Shown here in pieces: positions 8,485 through 19,155 of a stretch of DNA of 64,000 nucleotides; within the stretch, counting starts at the first letter, position 1; each line of letters begins with the position of its first letter. Made by a program: the position numbers and the translations under genes. The notes below the pieces were generated by a model. That model saw only the letters and a list, made by a program, of their open reading frames with translations. It had not been told where the DNA came from and ran no database searches. This DNA is from Trichococcus patagoniensis (lineage in GTDB: Bacteria > Bacillota > Bacilli > Lactobacillales > Aerococcaceae). The stretch spans positions 124,001-188,000 of the forward strand of contig NZ_QAOM01000001.1 of the NCBI RefSeq assembly GCF_003051085.1, read 5' to 3'.

Positions 8485-9453
8485 ATGAAAAAATGGCAAA
8501 AATCAATCTTAAGTTTGGCTTCAATCTTTACCCTGGCGGCTTGCGGCGCCCAAGAAGGGGCTGCCGATGCGGCAGATGCAACAACAGTGACTTCGACTAC
8601 GGAATCCGAAGCGACGGTGACCATCGAGGATGCACGCGGCTCCGTAGAAGTGCCTAAAGACCCGAAAAACGTGGCTGTTTTGGATTTTGGACATTTGGAC
8701 ACATTGATCGCATTGGGTAAAGAGGATGCAGTCACGGGTACGGCGACCGAAAACATTCCGGCTTATCTGGCGGATACGGCAGATCAATTCGAGAATGTAG
8801 GGACACTTAAGGAACCGAATGTGGAGGCGTTGGCGAATTTGGCGCCGGAGCTTATCATCATTTCGAACCGATTGGTGGACTTTGCGGAACAATTGGAGGA
8901 AATCGCGCCTGTAGTCGTGCTCAATGTCGATTACACGGATTATTGGGGTTCGGTCCAAAAGAACATCACTACCTTAGGGACGATCTTTGACGAAGAGTCT
9001 GCAGCCGATGAAGCCGTCGCTGCCTTGAACGAAGAGATTGAGGCCGTGCAAGCGAAGACAGCCGGAATCAGCGAGAAAACAGTAACGTTGCTCTTGAACG
9101 ATGGCAGCATGTCCGCTTTCAGCACTGGATCGCGTTTCGGATTCATCTATGATACATTGGGCTTCACGCCTGTTGATGCGGCAATCGAGGATTCCACGCA
9201 TGGGCAGTCAGTCGGGTATGAAGGGTTGCTGGAAATCAATCCGCAGATCTTGTTTGTTGTCGACCGCACAGCGGCGATCGGGACAGCATCCGATGAAAAC
9301 GCGGCGCTATTGGAGAATGATTTCGTCTATCAAACGGATGCTTACAAACAGAACAAAATCATCAACCTGTCCTCCGATTTGTGGTACCTCTCCGGCGGCG
9401 GGATAGAATCGATCCATCTGATGGTCGAAGAGATCGCAGGGGGCTACCAGTAA
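8485..9453 (+). CDS. yclQ: Siderophore-binding lipoprotein (YclQ type)
   Basis: A 322-residue secreted lipoprotein. The signal peptide ends in a lipobox L-A-A-C with Cys20 as the lipidated residue, then a Gly/Ala/Asp/Thr-rich linker, then a TroA-like helical-backbone binding fold starting near residue 46 (V-T-I-E-D-A-R-G-S-V-E-V-P). It captures ferric siderophore outside the membrane and delivers it to YclNO. The RBS is AGAGGAG before the ATG at 8485. It is the last gene of the four-gene operon, the same order as in Bacillus. Confidence 0.93.
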   Translation: MKKWQKSILSLASIFTLAACGAQEGAADAADATTVTSTTESEATVTIEDARGSVEVPKDPKNVAVLDFGHLDTLIALGKEDAVTGTATENIPAYLADTADQFENVGTLKEPNVEALANLAPELIIISNRLVDFAEQLEEIAPVVVLNVDYTDYWGSVQKNITTLGTIFDEESAADEAVAALNEEIEAVQAKTAGISEKTVTLLLNDGSMSAFSTGSRFGFIYDTLGFTPVDAAIEDSTHGQSVGYEGLLEINPQILFVVDRTAAIGTASDENAALLENDFVYQTDAYKQNKIINLSSDLWYLSGGGIESIHLMVEEIAGGYQ

Positions 9454-9461
9454 GCAAAAAA

Positions 9462-9491
9462 TTGTCCAGCTTCTGATTTTTTGTCTATAAT
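9462..9491 (+). promoter_or_regulatory. Promoter of DUF1054 gene
   Basis: TTGTCC (9462-9467) and TATAAT (9486-9491) are separated by 18 bases. Expected initiation near 9498 lies after the ATG at 9481/9492, so those ATGs cannot start the protein. This supports the TTG start at 9523. Confidence 0.75.
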
Positions 9492-9522
9492 GATGGAAGC
9501 AAATCAGAAAGAGGTGCACAAT

Positions 9523-10149
9523 TTGGCAGGTTATCATTTCGATAAGGCAGACTTCAACGTTTTTGACATTCAGGGACTCGATGAAAGGATGGCAGGCATC
9601 CGCGACCGGATTCAGCCCAAGTTCCGGCATTTTGCGGAAGTAGGTGCCCACCTCATCGTTTCGGAAGCAGGTCCCGAGTCGGTGCCTGTACATGTCGCCA
9701 AACATCTGCGCCGCACAAAATATGCGCCCGAGAATACCTGGTGCGCCATCGGTGGAGATGCGAGGGGCTACAAGAAATATCCGCACTTCCAGATCGGCAT
9801 TGCGAAGGAAGGGGTCAGCTTCTACCTTTGTCTGATCGACCAACCCGTCAAAGAGAAAGAAATGGCGGCCGCTTTATTGGAACGGATTCCAGAACTGGAA
9901 AGATTGCCGCGTGATTACGTCGTTTCGGTCGATCATACCGTGCCGGATGTGCTTCCGATTGAGGCAGTCAATTGGGAGTCTGTACTGATCCGATTGCGGG
10001 ATGTAAAGAAAGCTGAGCTGTTGATCGGCCGCAAGTTGGCGCCAGCCGATCTGCGCTTAGCGACTGAAGCAGGTACACTGGCGGTTATGGAGGACACTTT
10101 CCGTGAACTGCTGCCGATCTACCAGGCCTGCATGAAACACTACCGCTAA
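9523..10149 (+). CDS. DUF1054 family protein (YktB-like)
   Basis: A 208-residue cytosolic protein of the DUF1054 group, found across Bacilli and of unknown function. The N-terminal pattern F-D-K-A-D-F-N-V-F-D-I-Q-G-L-D-E-R-M matches the family start, which places initiation at the TTG at 9523, 7-8 bases after GAGGTG. The longer frame from 9481 begins inside the -10 region and is rejected. The middle contains P-H-F-Q-I-G-I and F-Y-L-C-L-I-D segments that look like a compact alpha/beta domain. It has its own promoter and terminator. Confidence 0.85.
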   Translation: MAGYHFDKADFNVFDIQGLDERMAGIRDRIQPKFRHFAEVGAHLIVSEAGPESVPVHVAKHLRRTKYAPENTWCAIGGDARGYKKYPHFQIGIAKEGVSFYLCLIDQPVKEKEMAAALLERIPELERLPRDYVVSVDHTVPDVLPIEAVNWESVLIRLRDVKKAELLIGRKLAPADLRLATEAGTLAVMEDTFRELLPIYQACMKHYR

Positions 10150-10170
10150 TCGCGTAACCCAATACAAACT

Positions 10171-10217
10171 AAAAAGGACTGAACAGCGGGATTGTGATCG
10201 CTGTTCAGTCCTTTTCC
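10171..10217. terminator. Bidirectional terminator between DUF1054 gene and rpsD
   Basis: AAAAGGACTGAACAGCG pairs with CGCTGTTCAGTCCTTTT, flanked by A and T runs. It serves the plus-strand DUF1054 gene. Confidence 0.9.
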
Positions 10218-10227
10218 TTATACAAAA

Positions 10228-10251
10228 AAACGGCAAATTGCTTTGCCGTTT
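10228..10251 (-). terminator. Terminator of rpsD
   Basis: AAACGGCAAA and TTTGCCGTTT form a 10-bp stem with a 4-base loop. Read on the minus strand it is followed by a T run, just downstream of the rpsD stop. Confidence 0.88.
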
Positions 10252-10275
10252 CCTTGAAGCTGATCTCCGGGGAGA

Positions 10276-10887
10276 TTAGCCTAATTTGTTGTAGTATTCT
10301 ACTACGAATGACTCATCGATTTCAGCTGGCAATTCTTCGCGAACTGGCAGACGGTTCAATGAACCTTCGAATGTTTCTGTGTCGAAGGTGATGAAGTCCG
10401 GACGTCCGAACAAAGCTTCAGCAGCAGCTTTAACAACTACCAAGTTTTTAGATTTTTCGCGCAAGCCGATTACTTGGCCAACAGCCACTTCGTATGAAGG
10501 GATATCAACACGTTTGCCATCGACAGTTACGTGACCGTGGTTAACTAATTGACGTGCTTGACGACGAGTAGAAGCTAAACCTAAACGGTAAACTACGTTA
10601 TCCAAACGTTGTTCCAATAAGATCATGAAGTTAACACCTTGTTTACCTTCTTTGATTTTACCAGCTTTTTTGAATAAAGTTGCGAATTGACGTTCGTTCA
10701 TGCCGTACATGTGACGCAATTTTTGTTTTTCTTGCAATTGCATAGCATATTCAGATAATTTTTTACGGTTGTTAGGGCCGTGTTGACCTGGAACGTATGG
10801 ACGACGCTCCAATTCTTTACCTGTTCCCAATAGGGAGATGCCTAAACGACGAGCCTGTTTCCAACTTGGTCCTGTATAACGTGACAT
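10276..10887 (-). CDS. rpsD: 30S ribosomal protein S4
   Basis: A 203-residue S4. It begins [16 protein letters not shown] and has the S4 RNA-binding domain near residues 92-150 ([10 protein letters not shown] and [18 protein letters not shown]). S4 nucleates assembly of the 30S 5' domain. GGAGG precedes the ATG. The gene stands alone, as in Bacillus, preceded by a long leader probably used for self-regulation. Codon use differs from neighbours, with more AAA, GAA and codons ending in T or A, as expected for highly expressed genes. Confidence 0.97.
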   Translation of the reverse strand: MSRYTGPSWKQARRLGISLLGTGKELERRPYVPGQHGPNNRKKLSEYAMQLQEKQKLRHMYGMNERQFATLFKKAGKIKEGKQGVNFMILLEQRLDNVVYRLGLASTRRQARQLVNHGHVTVDGKRVDIPSYEVAVGQVIGLREKSKNLVVVKAAAEALFGRPDFITFDTETFEGSLNRLPVREELPAEIDESFVVEYYNKLG

Positions 10888-11085
10888 AATAAAATTCCTC
10901 CAATAAATGTTTGATTTTTGGAGTAAAATAAGAATGATAAGTCAGCAATGCGTGCAGTTGATCCTTCAATCTTCACCTTATGCAGCCGCAAGGGTACGCA
11001 ATTGAACCATCTAACGATGGCGATGAACTGTTGACGCGGGTGCTTCTTTCTCGCTGCATTATTTTACACAAAGGTTATTGTACCA
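10888..11085 (-). ncRNA. Candidate S4-responsive leader and promoter of rpsD
   Basis: About 175 bases separate the predicted promoter from the rpsD ATG. On the minus strand TTGTTT and TAAAAT are spaced 18 bases near 11050-11080. The transcript contains several potential helices and G/C-rich blocks, including CCATCGTTAGATGG and CCCTTGCGGCTGCATAAGG. rpsD of Bacillus subtilis is autogenously repressed through its leader, so the same is inferred here. I could not check the fold or a covariance model. Confidence 0.5.
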
Positions 11086-11302
11086 AACAACAGCAGTTAA
11101 TGCAATGGAAAGGTGATATTTGACGGACTTTGCCCAGCAGCGGAACGCTTTCACTGTCCCAAGTAAAGGAATTCAGTTCCCTTATTATTTTCTGGTTTCT
11201 GATTGGTTCTTTCTATGTTATACTAAAAAATGAGATATATTGGGCGTTTTCAATTTTAAGATCAAATAAACGAAATTGTCGGAATAGGTGGAGGATTTAT
11301 TG

Positions 11303-13021
11303 ATGGAGTTTATATACTGGTTAGTAGCGATAATATTGTTAGTATTGATCGGGTACGGTGCGATCATGTATTTGACGAGGCAACAAGCGAATCGGATCAA
11401 GGCGATTGATGAGAAGAAACAAAAAGCGATGGCCATCCCTGTGGCTGATAACCTGTTCACATTGAAAAATATGAATTTGACAGGCCAAACGAAGCGCACC
11501 TATGAAAGTTGGCAAGCTACATGGCAGACCATCACGCGTTTTCAGTATCCTGAAATCGAGGCGGCGCTGGTCAGTGCCGAACAATACATCCAACGCATGA
11601 ATTTCATCAAGGCGAAGCAAGCCATTTCGCAAGCGGATCAACTGATCGACGAAACAAAAAACAGCGTCGAAAAAGTGAACAAGGCACTCGAAAAACTATT
11701 GGAAAGTGCCCAGGAAAACCGCAAAGAGTTGGAAGAAATCCAGGAACGCTATAATAAAATCCGCAAACAATTATTGGCGCACAGCTTTACATTCGGTCCA
11801 GCCATCGAAACGTTGGAGAAGAACCTGAATTACATGGAGTTGGATTTCACGAAATTCAATTCATTGACGAACGAAGGCGATCATATGGAAGCCAAAGAAA
11901 TCTTGTCGCGTATCGAGCAGGATTTGCTAGTTATGGAAGAAGTCGTTGAAAAGATCCCTCAGCTGAACGAAAAAATCAAAACAGAGTATGAAGAACAAGT
12001 GAATGATCTGAAAGACGGCTACCAACGCCTGTTGGATGAGAAGTACATTTTCGAAGGTGTGGATGTGTCCGTTGAGATAGCTGCTGTCGAAAAAGAAATC
12101 CAGGAAGCAAAAGATTCCATCGGCCTTGCTGATATCAATGAAGCAGGCAAAAAGATGGATAAGGTCGAACGCGATATCGAAGCGGTCTATGCCATCATGG
12201 AAAAAGAAATGGAAGCCAAGGATTTTGTGGGCCGTCATACGGCGAATCTGCAGAAGAAAATGGATCATGTCCTGCAGAGCAACCGCTATGTGCTGCTTGA
12301 AATCGACCGCGTTTCCCAGAATTATTTCTTGAACAAGAATGAATTGGGCCGTGCACAAGAGTTCGAAGAGCAGTTGCTGAAGGAAAATGAAGCTTTGCGT
12401 TATTACGATAAGATGATGAAGGAACACGAAATTTCCTACTCGGTTGTCCGCGAATATTACGAAAAAATCAGCCAACGCCTTTCCGAAATCGACAAGGAAC
12501 AGTCTGAATTGGTCAGCAATCTCAGTGATCTGCGCAACCGCGAAAAAGAAATCAAGGACAGCATCGATCTGTACGAGTTGGATATGCGCAACATGAAACG
12601 GACCATCGAGAAATACCATCTGCCGGGTTTGCCGAAAATCTATTTAGATCTATTCTTCTCAGTCACGGATCGCATCGAGGATTTGGCTTCCAAGCTGAAC
12701 CGCGTGAAGATCGACATGGACGAAATCGATGCCATTTCCAAGATGTGCGAAGAGGACATCGAAATGTTGGATAACCAAACGCAAGCGATCGTGGACAATG
12801 CGATGCTGACGGAGTATATGATCCAGTACGCAAACCGTTTCCGTCATTCGCATGTGGAAATCGAAAATGCCATCAACAAAGCTTTGGTGCTTTTCCATCG
12901 CGAATATGACTACGAAGGTGCGTTGGAGGCTGTCAAAATTCCGCTGAATCGCGTCGAAGCAGGTGCTTCCCGCAAAGTGGAAGAATCCTATCAAGAAGAA
13001 AAAAATCGTCGCTACTATTAA
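11303..13021 (+). CDS. ezrA: Septation ring formation regulator EzrA
   Basis: A 572-residue membrane-anchored protein. One N-terminal transmembrane helix (about residues 4-23) is followed by roughly 540 residues of long coiled coil, the EzrA plan. EzrA restrains FtsZ ring assembly at the poles, supports septal ring function and links it to cell-wall synthesis. The ATG at 11303 follows GGTGGAGG. A GTG at 11288 would place the start inside that ribosome binding site and is rejected. It is monocistronic, with a terminator 20 bases after the stop. Confidence 0.95.
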   Translation: MEFIYWLVAIILLVLIGYGAIMYLTRQQANRIKAIDEKKQKAMAIPVADNLFTLKNMNLTGQTKRTYESWQATWQTITRFQYPEIEAALVSAEQYIQRMNFIKAKQAISQADQLIDETKNSVEKVNKALEKLLESAQENRKELEEIQERYNKIRKQLLAHSFTFGPAIETLEKNLNYMELDFTKFNSLTNEGDHMEAKEILSRIEQDLLVMEEVVEKIPQLNEKIKTEYEEQVNDLKDGYQRLLDEKYIFEGVDVSVEIAAVEKEIQEAKDSIGLADINEAGKKMDKVERDIEAVYAIMEKEMEAKDFVGRHTANLQKKMDHVLQSNRYVLLEIDRVSQNYFLNKNELGRAQEFEEQLLKENEALRYYDKMMKEHEISYSVVREYYEKISQRLSEIDKEQSELVSNLSDLRNREKEIKDSIDLYELDMRNMKRTIEKYHLPGLPKIYLDLFFSVTDRIEDLASKLNRVKIDMDEIDAISKMCEEDIEMLDNQTQAIVDNAMLTEYMIQYANRFRHSHVEIENAINKALVLFHREYDYEGALEAVKIPLNRVEAGASRKVEESYQEEKNRRYY

Positions 13022-13041
13022 ATACAGAACAAACAAAACGC

Positions 13042-13072
13042 AAGGGTCGGGACATTGTCTCGGCCCTTTTTT
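13042..13072 (+). terminator. Terminator after ezrA
   Basis: AAGGGTCGGGA pairs with TCTCGGCCCTT around CATTG, followed by a T run. It closely resembles the terminator after the cold-shock gene at 22348-22380. Confidence 0.9.
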
Positions 13073-13195
13073 GGACCATCTTTTATGAGAAAAGAATAAA
13101 ATTCAGCCGCATGCTTTTAATGGTCAGGCATTTTCTATATAATGGATAGGATGTCCCGATGAGAGTGCAAAGTTAGTAAGGAAGTGTAGATAAAG

Positions 13196-14332
13196 ATGAT
13201 TTATTTTGACAACAGTGCAACGACAAAAATGTATCCGGAAGCTTTGGATACTTACCGGAAGGTCAATGAACAATTTTTTGGCAATCCTTCCAGTCTGCAC
13301 AGATTAGGCAATGAAGCCGATGCTCTGCTTCAGCAATCGCGCAAACAGATTGCACACTTACTGGGTGCCCAGCCGGATGAAATTTTCTTCACGGGCGGCG
13401 GTACGGAGAGCGACAACTGGGCAATCAAAGGCACTGCGATTGAGAAGTTCGCTGCAGGGAAGCACATGATCGCTTCTTCGGTTGAACATCCGGCGGTCAC
13501 CAAATCATTGGAGCAACTGGAAAAGTTAGGGTTTGAAATCAGCTACTTGCCTGTCGACGCGAACGGAATCGTATCTATCAAGGAGCTAGCGAAAGCCATA
13601 AGGAAAGATACGATCCTGCTGAGCGTCATGGCCATCAATAATGAAGTCGGCAGCATCCAGCCAATCGAGGCTATCGGAGAGCTGCTGGAAAATTATCCTT
13701 GGGTCCATTTCCATGTGGATGCCGTGCAGGCTGTCGGTGAATGCGAGCCGCTGATCCGACACCCACGAGTGGATCTCCTGTCGCTTTCAGCGCATAAATT
13801 CCACGGCCCCAAAGGCGTAGGCATTCTCTACAAGAAACATGGCAAACGGATTGCACCGTTGTTGACGGGAGGCGGGCAAGAAGCCGGCATGCGCAGCACG
13901 ACGGAGAATGTCGGGGGAGTCGCAGCGATGGCAAAAGCCTTGCGCATGAATCTTGAAAGCAGCGAATCAAGCCGAAAACAAGAACGGATAGTCCGGAGTA
14001 AGTTGGTTGCAGCCCTTTCGGAATATGAGGATGTCCGAATCTTTTCACCTGAAGATGGCGCCGGCCATATCCTCTGTTTTGCCATGAAAGGCGTCAGGGG
14101 CGAAGTGATGGTCCATGCTTTCGAAAGCCATGACATTCTCATTTCAACAACCAGCGCCTGCTCGAGCAGAAAGAAAGGCACGCCTTATACGTTGGGGTCG
14201 ATGGGTGTGCCCGTTTCCTGGAGCCAGTGTGCTGTCAGGATAAGCCTTTCCGGCGAAAATACGGAGTCGGAAGCGGAAGCCTTCATTGAACATTTCCGGA
14301 CGCTGCATGAACAGTTCAAAAAAATACAGTAG
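13196..14332 (+). CDS. Cysteine desulfurase (thiI-linked)
   Basis: A 378-residue PLP enzyme of the NifS/IscS class that takes sulfur from cysteine as a persulfide. It begins M-I-Y-F-D-N-S-A-T-T. The PLP lysine is K201 in S-A-H-K-F-H-G-P-K-G, and the persulfide cysteine is C322 in S-A-C-S-S-R-K-K-G. Its position 29 bases upstream of thiI suggests it supplies sulfur for 4-thiouridine in tRNA (NifZ/YrvO-like pairing). The persulfide loop differs from that of the second desulfurase at 38399-39541, consistent with separate acceptors. Confidence 0.93.
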   Translation: MIYFDNSATTKMYPEALDTYRKVNEQFFGNPSSLHRLGNEADALLQQSRKQIAHLLGAQPDEIFFTGGGTESDNWAIKGTAIEKFAAGKHMIASSVEHPAVTKSLEQLEKLGFEISYLPVDANGIVSIKELAKAIRKDTILLSVMAINNEVGSIQPIEAIGELLENYPWVHFHVDAVQAVGECEPLIRHPRVDLLSLSAHKFHGPKGVGILYKKHGKRIAPLLTGGGQEAGMRSTTENVGGVAAMAKALRMNLESSESSRKQERIVRSKLVAALSEYEDVRIFSPEDGAGHILCFAMKGVRGEVMVHAFESHDILISTTSACSSRKKGTPYTLGSMGVPVSWSQCAVRISLSGENTESEAEAFIEHFRTLHEQFKKIQ

Positions 14333-14361
14333 AATAACTGACAGATAGGAAGAGAACATAA

Positions 14362-15576
14362 ATGGAAACGCACATTCAAATCCGCTTTGGCGAAATGTCG
14401 ACCAAAGGGAAAAACAAAAAACGTTTTGTCCAGCAGTTGGCGCAAAATGTCAGGATGGTCACAAAGGATCATCCGCAGATCAAAATCAAACCCGAGCACG
14501 ATTCTATGTTGTTGAATCTGAACGGAGCTGACGAAGCCATCATTATCGAGCGTCTGCAGCATGTGTTCGGTATCCAAAACTTTTCACCGGTCTATCTCGT
14601 TTCGCGTGATCTCGATGAAGTGAAACGGGTATTGGTGGAGTTGCTTGCCAAAATGGAGACTGCCGGAAAGACATTCAAGATCGCCACGCGTCGCGCGGAT
14701 CACGCCTACGAGCATGACACGACCTTCATGAATGCCGAGCTGGGGGCAACCGTACTGGAGGCTTTCCCGGGCATTTCGGTCAAAATGAAGCAGCCGGACA
14801 TCCTTGTGCGCGTAGACATCAAGACCAATGGCATCATGCTCAGCACGCAAACCTACCAAGGGGCTGGCGGATTGCCTGTCGGTTCCAGCGGCAGAGGCAT
14901 GCTTATGCTTTCCGGAGGCATCGATTCGCCGGTGGCCGGTTATCTTGCCATGAAGCGCGGCGTGAAGATCGAGGCGGTTCACTTCCACAGCCCACCGTAC
15001 ACGAGTCCGCAAGCATTGCAGAAAGCCAAAGATCTGGCCGCCAAATTGACTAAATTCGGCGGTGAAATCCAGTTCATCGAAGTGCCGTTCACGGAAATCC
15101 AAGAAGAAATCAAAGAGAAAGTGCCGGCGGATTATCTGATGACGATCACGCGCCGGATGATGCTGCGGATTACCGATGCCATCAGAGCCGAACGCAAGGG
15201 GCTGGCCATCTTTAATGGGGAATCTTTGGCCCAAGTCGCTTCCCAGACGCTGGAGAGCATGATTGCCATCAACGATGTCACAACGACGCCGATCATTCGT
15301 CCTGTCGCAACGATGGACAAATTGGAAATCATCGACTTGGCGCAGAAAATCGATACCTTTGATCTATCGGTGCAACCGTTCGAAGACTGCTGTACGATTT
15401 TTGCGCCACCATCACCCAAAACGAAACCGCATTTGGACAAGGCCAGACGTTTCGAAGCGATCCTCGATGTGGAACCGCTCGTGGCACGCGCGGTTGCGGG
15501 CATTGTCGTGACGAGCATAACCGGCCGGGAGGACACCGCGAGCCAAGATGAAGCTCTGTTTTCGGATTTGCTTTAA
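14362..15576 (+). CDS. thiI: tRNA 4-thiouridine synthase ThiI
   Basis: A 404-residue enzyme that makes s4U at position 8 of tRNA and can also supply sulfur for thiazole. It has an N-terminal ferredoxin-like/THUMP region (about 1-165) that binds tRNA, then a PP-loop ATPase domain with S-G-G-I-D-S at 184-189. There is no C-terminal rhodanese domain, the usual Gram-positive form, which relies on a partner desulfurase; that partner is encoded immediately upstream. The RBS AGGAAGAG precedes the ATG. Confidence 0.96.
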   Translation: METHIQIRFGEMSTKGKNKKRFVQQLAQNVRMVTKDHPQIKIKPEHDSMLLNLNGADEAIIIERLQHVFGIQNFSPVYLVSRDLDEVKRVLVELLAKMETAGKTFKIATRRADHAYEHDTTFMNAELGATVLEAFPGISVKMKQPDILVRVDIKTNGIMLSTQTYQGAGGLPVGSSGRGMLMLSGGIDSPVAGYLAMKRGVKIEAVHFHSPPYTSPQALQKAKDLAAKLTKFGGEIQFIEVPFTEIQEEIKEKVPADYLMTITRRMMLRITDAIRAERKGLAIFNGESLAQVASQTLESMIAINDVTTTPIIRPVATMDKLEIIDLAQKIDTFDLSVQPFEDCCTIFAPPSPKTKPHLDKARRFEAILDVEPLVARAVAGIVVTSITGREDTASQDEALFSDLL

Positions 15577-15660
15577 CCCGCCCTGCAAGAGCGTATCCTT
15601 ACCATAAATCACCGCTTATCTGTATAATGAGAGTACTATCGGATAAGGGGGAATGTTTTT

Positions 15661-16155
15661 ATGCAAGTGACATTAAAGGGTGAACCGGTTGAAGTTTTAG
15701 GGACACAACCAACAGTTGGGGAGAAGGCACCGGCATTTTCTTTGTACAACATTGAAGACGAAAAGGTATCTTTGGATGATTTGCGCGGATCGGTTGTTTT
15801 GATCAGCGTATTCCCGGACATCAACACGAGCGTTTGTGATAAACAAACACGCACATTCAACGAGACGGCAGCGAATATCGAAGGCTTGACCTTGTTGTCG
15901 GTTTCGAAAAATACAAAAGAAGAATTAGCCGGCTGGTGCTCGGCGAACGGCATCGATATGCAGATGCTGCATGATGATGCAGGCGAATTTGGAGAAGTTT
16001 ATGGACTTAAAATTCCGAAAATGGACAATAAGTTGGCCCGCAGTGTCTTTGTCATAGACAAAGAAGGGGTTCTTTCCTACAGTGAAATTGTCCCTGAAAT
16101 CGCGACGGAACCGGATGAAGCGGCAGCATTGGCGGCTGCAAAAAAATTGCTTTAA
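15661..16155 (+). CDS. tpx: Thiol peroxidase Tpx
   Basis: A 164-residue atypical 2-Cys peroxiredoxin that reduces peroxides with thioredoxin. The peroxidatic Cys59 lies in N-T-S-V-C-D, and the probable resolving Cys93 is in G-W-C-S-A-N-G, 34 residues later as in the family. The sequence around the second cysteine (L-A-G-W-C-S) departs from the common P-F-A-x-x-R-F/W-C pattern. It has a strong AGGGGGAATG ribosome binding region. It is independent of thiI, with its own -10 (TATAAT near 15623). Confidence 0.92.
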   Translation: MQVTLKGEPVEVLGTQPTVGEKAPAFSLYNIEDEKVSLDDLRGSVVLISVFPDINTSVCDKQTRTFNETAANIEGLTLLSVSKNTKEELAGWCSANGIDMQMLHDDAGEFGEVYGLKIPKMDNKLARSVFVIDKEGVLSYSEIVPEIATEPDEAAALAAAKKLL

Positions 16156-16160
16156 GCGCA

Positions 16161-16449
16161 TTGAGATTTCAATCAAAAGGTGCTAAACTAGTGAAGTATA
16201 AATAAGCGTCGATCAAGAAGAGTAGCTTACCCGGAACCACATAAGAGAGAAAAGCATTTGGTGAAAGCTTTTTTGGGGAAGGAAAGTGAAGTAGCTTGTG
16301 AGCAAGTTGCGTGAAGGTCCATGGACTGGGTAGCGCAGCTCGGAGTATTCTCCGTTATCAAAAAGAGAGACAGGGATCCGATTCCTGTAATTTAGGTGGT
16401 ACCGCGATTCATATCGTCCTGCATATTCGTATGCAGGGCGATTTTTTTT
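16161..16449 (+). ncRNA. T-box leader of valS (predicted Val specifier GUA) with promoter
   Basis: The promoter TTGAGA (16161-16166) and TAAACT (16184-16189) are spaced 17. The leader follows, with an AGAGAGAAAAGC distal-loop motif, the T-box core AGGTGGTACCGCG (16394-16406), and a terminator hairpin with TTCG loop (about 16413-16440) and T run. In Stem I, CAAG (16214-16217) can pair with CTTG (16295-16298). This puts GTA (16291-16293), preceded by GTGAA, in the specifier loop, which fits valine. Uncharged tRNA-Val should prevent termination and raise valS expression. Confidence 0.9.
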
Positions 16450-16487
16450 CGCAACAAATCAATGTAAAAGAGAGAGGAAGTGGCTGA

Positions 16488-19136
16488 ATGTCTAAAGCAG
16501 ACGCAATGCCGACAAAGTATCAACCCCAGCAAGTGGAATCAGGGAAATATCAAAAATGGGTGGAAGCGGGGCTGTTCAAACCTAGCGGCGACAAGAGCAA
16601 AAAACCTTATTCGATCGTGATTCCGCCTCCGAACGTAACCGGCAGACTGCACTTGGGCCATGCCTGGGATGTGACGCTGCAGGATATGTTGATCCGCCAA
16701 AAACGCATGCAAGGATTCGATACACTGTGGTTGCCAGGGATGGACCACGCCGGCATCGCCACCCAAGCCAAGGTTGAAGCGAAATTAGCCGAGGATGGAC
16801 TTACCCGTTATGACCTGGGCCGCGAAGCCTTTGTCGACAAGGTATGGGAATGGAAAGAGGATTACGCAAGTGTCATCCGCGAGCAATGGGGAAAAATGGG
16901 TATTTCCGTTGATTATGACCGCGAGCGATTCACGCTGGATGAGGGTCTGTCGGATGCGGTCCGCAAAGTCTTCGTCGGCTTGTACGAAAAAGACTTGATC
17001 TACCGCGGCGCATACATCATCAACTGGGATCCCAAAGCGAAAACAGCCTTATCCGATATCGAAGTCATCCACAAGGACGTTCAGGGCGCCTTCTATCACT
17101 TCCGCTATCCGATGACGGATGGCTCAGGCTTCCTGGAGTTGGCGACTACCCGTCCAGAAACCATGTTGGGCGATACTGCCATCGCGGTTCATCCGGAAGA
17201 TGCAAGATATCAGCAGTTCATCGGTAAGACCGTGACGTTGCCGCTGGTGAATCGGGAAATCCCAGTCATCGCTGATGATTATGTCGAGATGGACTTCGGT
17301 ACCGGGGTCGTAAAAATCACACCCGCTCATGACCCGAACGACTTTGAAGTCGGTTTGCGCCATGATTTACCGCAAGTGAACGTCATGAACGATGATGCGA
17401 CGATGAACGAAGCAGCCGGAAAATATGCAGGAATGGACCGTTTTGCAGCGCGCAAAGCGATCATAAAAGATATGGAAGAACTGGGCTATTTGGTCAAAAT
17501 TGAAGAAATGACCCACAGCGTCGGACATTCGGAACGCACAAACGTCATTGTGGAACCGCGCATCTCGACGCAATGGTTCGTCAAAATGCAACCATTGGCT
17601 GAGCGTGCGGTCGAAAATCAATCGGCAGAAGAAAAAGTTTCCTTCTATCCTGAACGATTTGAGAATACTTTCCTGACTTGGATGGGCAACGTCCATGACT
17701 GGGTTATTTCTCGCCAATTATGGTGGGGACATCAAATCCCGGCTTGGTACCATAACGAAACCGGCGAAATGTACGTAGGCATGGAAGCTCCGAGCGACAG
17801 CGAAAACTGGACGCAGGATGAGGATGTTCTGGATACGTGGTTCAGTTCAGCACTTTGGCCGTTCTCGACGATGGGTTGGCCGGATGAAGAGGCGGAAGAT
17901 TTCAAACGCTATTTCCCTACCAGCACGTTGGTTACCGGATATGACATCATCTTCTTCTGGGTAAGCCGGATGATCTTCCAGAGTCTGGAGTTCACCGAAA
18001 AGCGTCCGTTTGAGAATGTGCTGATCCATGGTCTGATCCGTGACGAGCAAGGCCGCAAAATGAGCAAATCGCTCGGAAACGGGATCGACCCGATGGATGT
18101 GGTCGAAAAATACGGGGCGGATGCTTTGCGTTGGTTCTTGGCGAACGGTTCCGCACCTGGTCAGGATGTCCGCTTCAGCTATGAGAAGATGGATGCATCC
18201 TGGAACTTCATCAACAAAATCTGGAATGCCAGCCGTTACGTGCTGCTCAATTTGGAAGATCTGACATTCGACGCTATCGACATTTCAGGGGAAAAGACGA
18301 TCGCCGATAAATGGATCCTTTCCAGCCTGAACAAGACCATCACTAAAGTGACGGACCTGTTCGAGAAATTTGAATTCGGTGAAGCCGGCCGCTTGTTGTA
18401 CCGTTTCATCTGGGATGATTACTGCGACTGGTATATCGAAATGTCCAAAGAAGTTCTGCAAGGGGAAAATGAAGCGGCAAAACAGACAACCCGCAGCATC
18501 TTGGCGTATGTTTTGGATAATGTGTTGCGCTTATTGCATCCGGTCATGCCGTTCGTCACCGAAGAGATTTGGCAGAATGTACCGCATCAAGGCGATTCCA
18601 TCGTGACGGCAGCCTATCCGGAAGCGGATCACAGCTATATCGATGAGGCAGCTGAGGAAGCGATGGAAAAACTGATTGAATTGATCCGCGGCGTCCGCAA
18701 TGTCCGAGCTGAAATGAACACACCGTTGTCCAAGAAAGTTCCGATGCAGCTGAAAGTGAATGACGAGGCGACCGAGGCGATTTTCCGCGCCAACGAATCG
18801 TACATCTTCCGCTTCTGCAATCCGGATACGCTGGAAATCGGTCTACATATCCAGGCGGCCAGCGACGCTGTCACCGCAGTTTTCTCAGGCGGAGAGGTTT
18901 ACATGCCGTTAGCCGGTCTGATCAAATTGGAAGATGAGATTTCCCGTCTCGAAAAGGAAGCGGAGAAATTGACCAAAGAAGTCGATCGGGTGGAAAGCAA
19001 ATTGAATAACGAAAAATTCGTCAGCAAAGCCCCGCAGGCTGTAATCGACGGGGAAAAACAAAAAGGAACGGAATACCGCGAAAAATTGGCGGCTGTGAAA
19101 GAACGCATTGCTGCCTTAAAAGAACAGTTAGCTTAA
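16488..19136 (+). CDS. valS: Valyl-tRNA synthetase
   Basis: An 882-residue class Ia synthetase charging tRNA-Val. It has H-L-G-H at 55-58 and K-M-S-K-S at 524-528, with the CP1 editing domain between them. The C-terminal coiled coil (about 810-882, [18 protein letters not shown]) is the tRNA-binding arm typical of ValS. GAGAGGAAG precedes the ATG. Expression is controlled by the upstream T-box. Confidence 0.98.
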   Translation: MSKADAMPTKYQPQQVESGKYQKWVEAGLFKPSGDKSKKPYSIVIPPPNVTGRLHLGHAWDVTLQDMLIRQKRMQGFDTLWLPGMDHAGIATQAKVEAKLAEDGLTRYDLGREAFVDKVWEWKEDYASVIREQWGKMGISVDYDRERFTLDEGLSDAVRKVFVGLYEKDLIYRGAYIINWDPKAKTALSDIEVIHKDVQGAFYHFRYPMTDGSGFLELATTRPETMLGDTAIAVHPEDARYQQFIGKTVTLPLVNREIPVIADDYVEMDFGTGVVKITPAHDPNDFEVGLRHDLPQVNVMNDDATMNEAAGKYAGMDRFAARKAIIKDMEELGYLVKIEEMTHSVGHSERTNVIVEPRISTQWFVKMQPLAERAVENQSAEEKVSFYPERFENTFLTWMGNVHDWVISRQLWWGHQIPAWYHNETGEMYVGMEAPSDSENWTQDEDVLDTWFSSALWPFSTMGWPDEEAEDFKRYFPTSTLVTGYDIIFFWVSRMIFQSLEFTEKRPFENVLIHGLIRDEQGRKMSKSLGNGIDPMDVVEKYGADALRWFLANGSAPGQDVRFSYEKMDASWNFINKIWNASRYVLLNLEDLTFDAIDISGEKTIADKWILSSLNKTITKVTDLFEKFEFGEAGRLLYRFIWDDYCDWYIEMSKEVLQGENEAAKQTTRSILAYVLDNVLRLLHPVMPFVTEEIWQNVPHQGDSIVTAAYPEADHSYIDEAAEEAMEKLIELIRGVRNVRAEMNTPLSKKVPMQLKVNDEATEAIFRANESYIFRFCNPDTLEIGLHIQAASDAVTAVFSGGEVYMPLAGLIKLEDEISRLEKEAEKLTKEVDRVESKLNNEKFVSKAPQAVIDGEKQKGTEYREKLAAVKERIAALKEQLA

Positions 19137-19155
19137 TGAGTGAATCGAATTGAAC

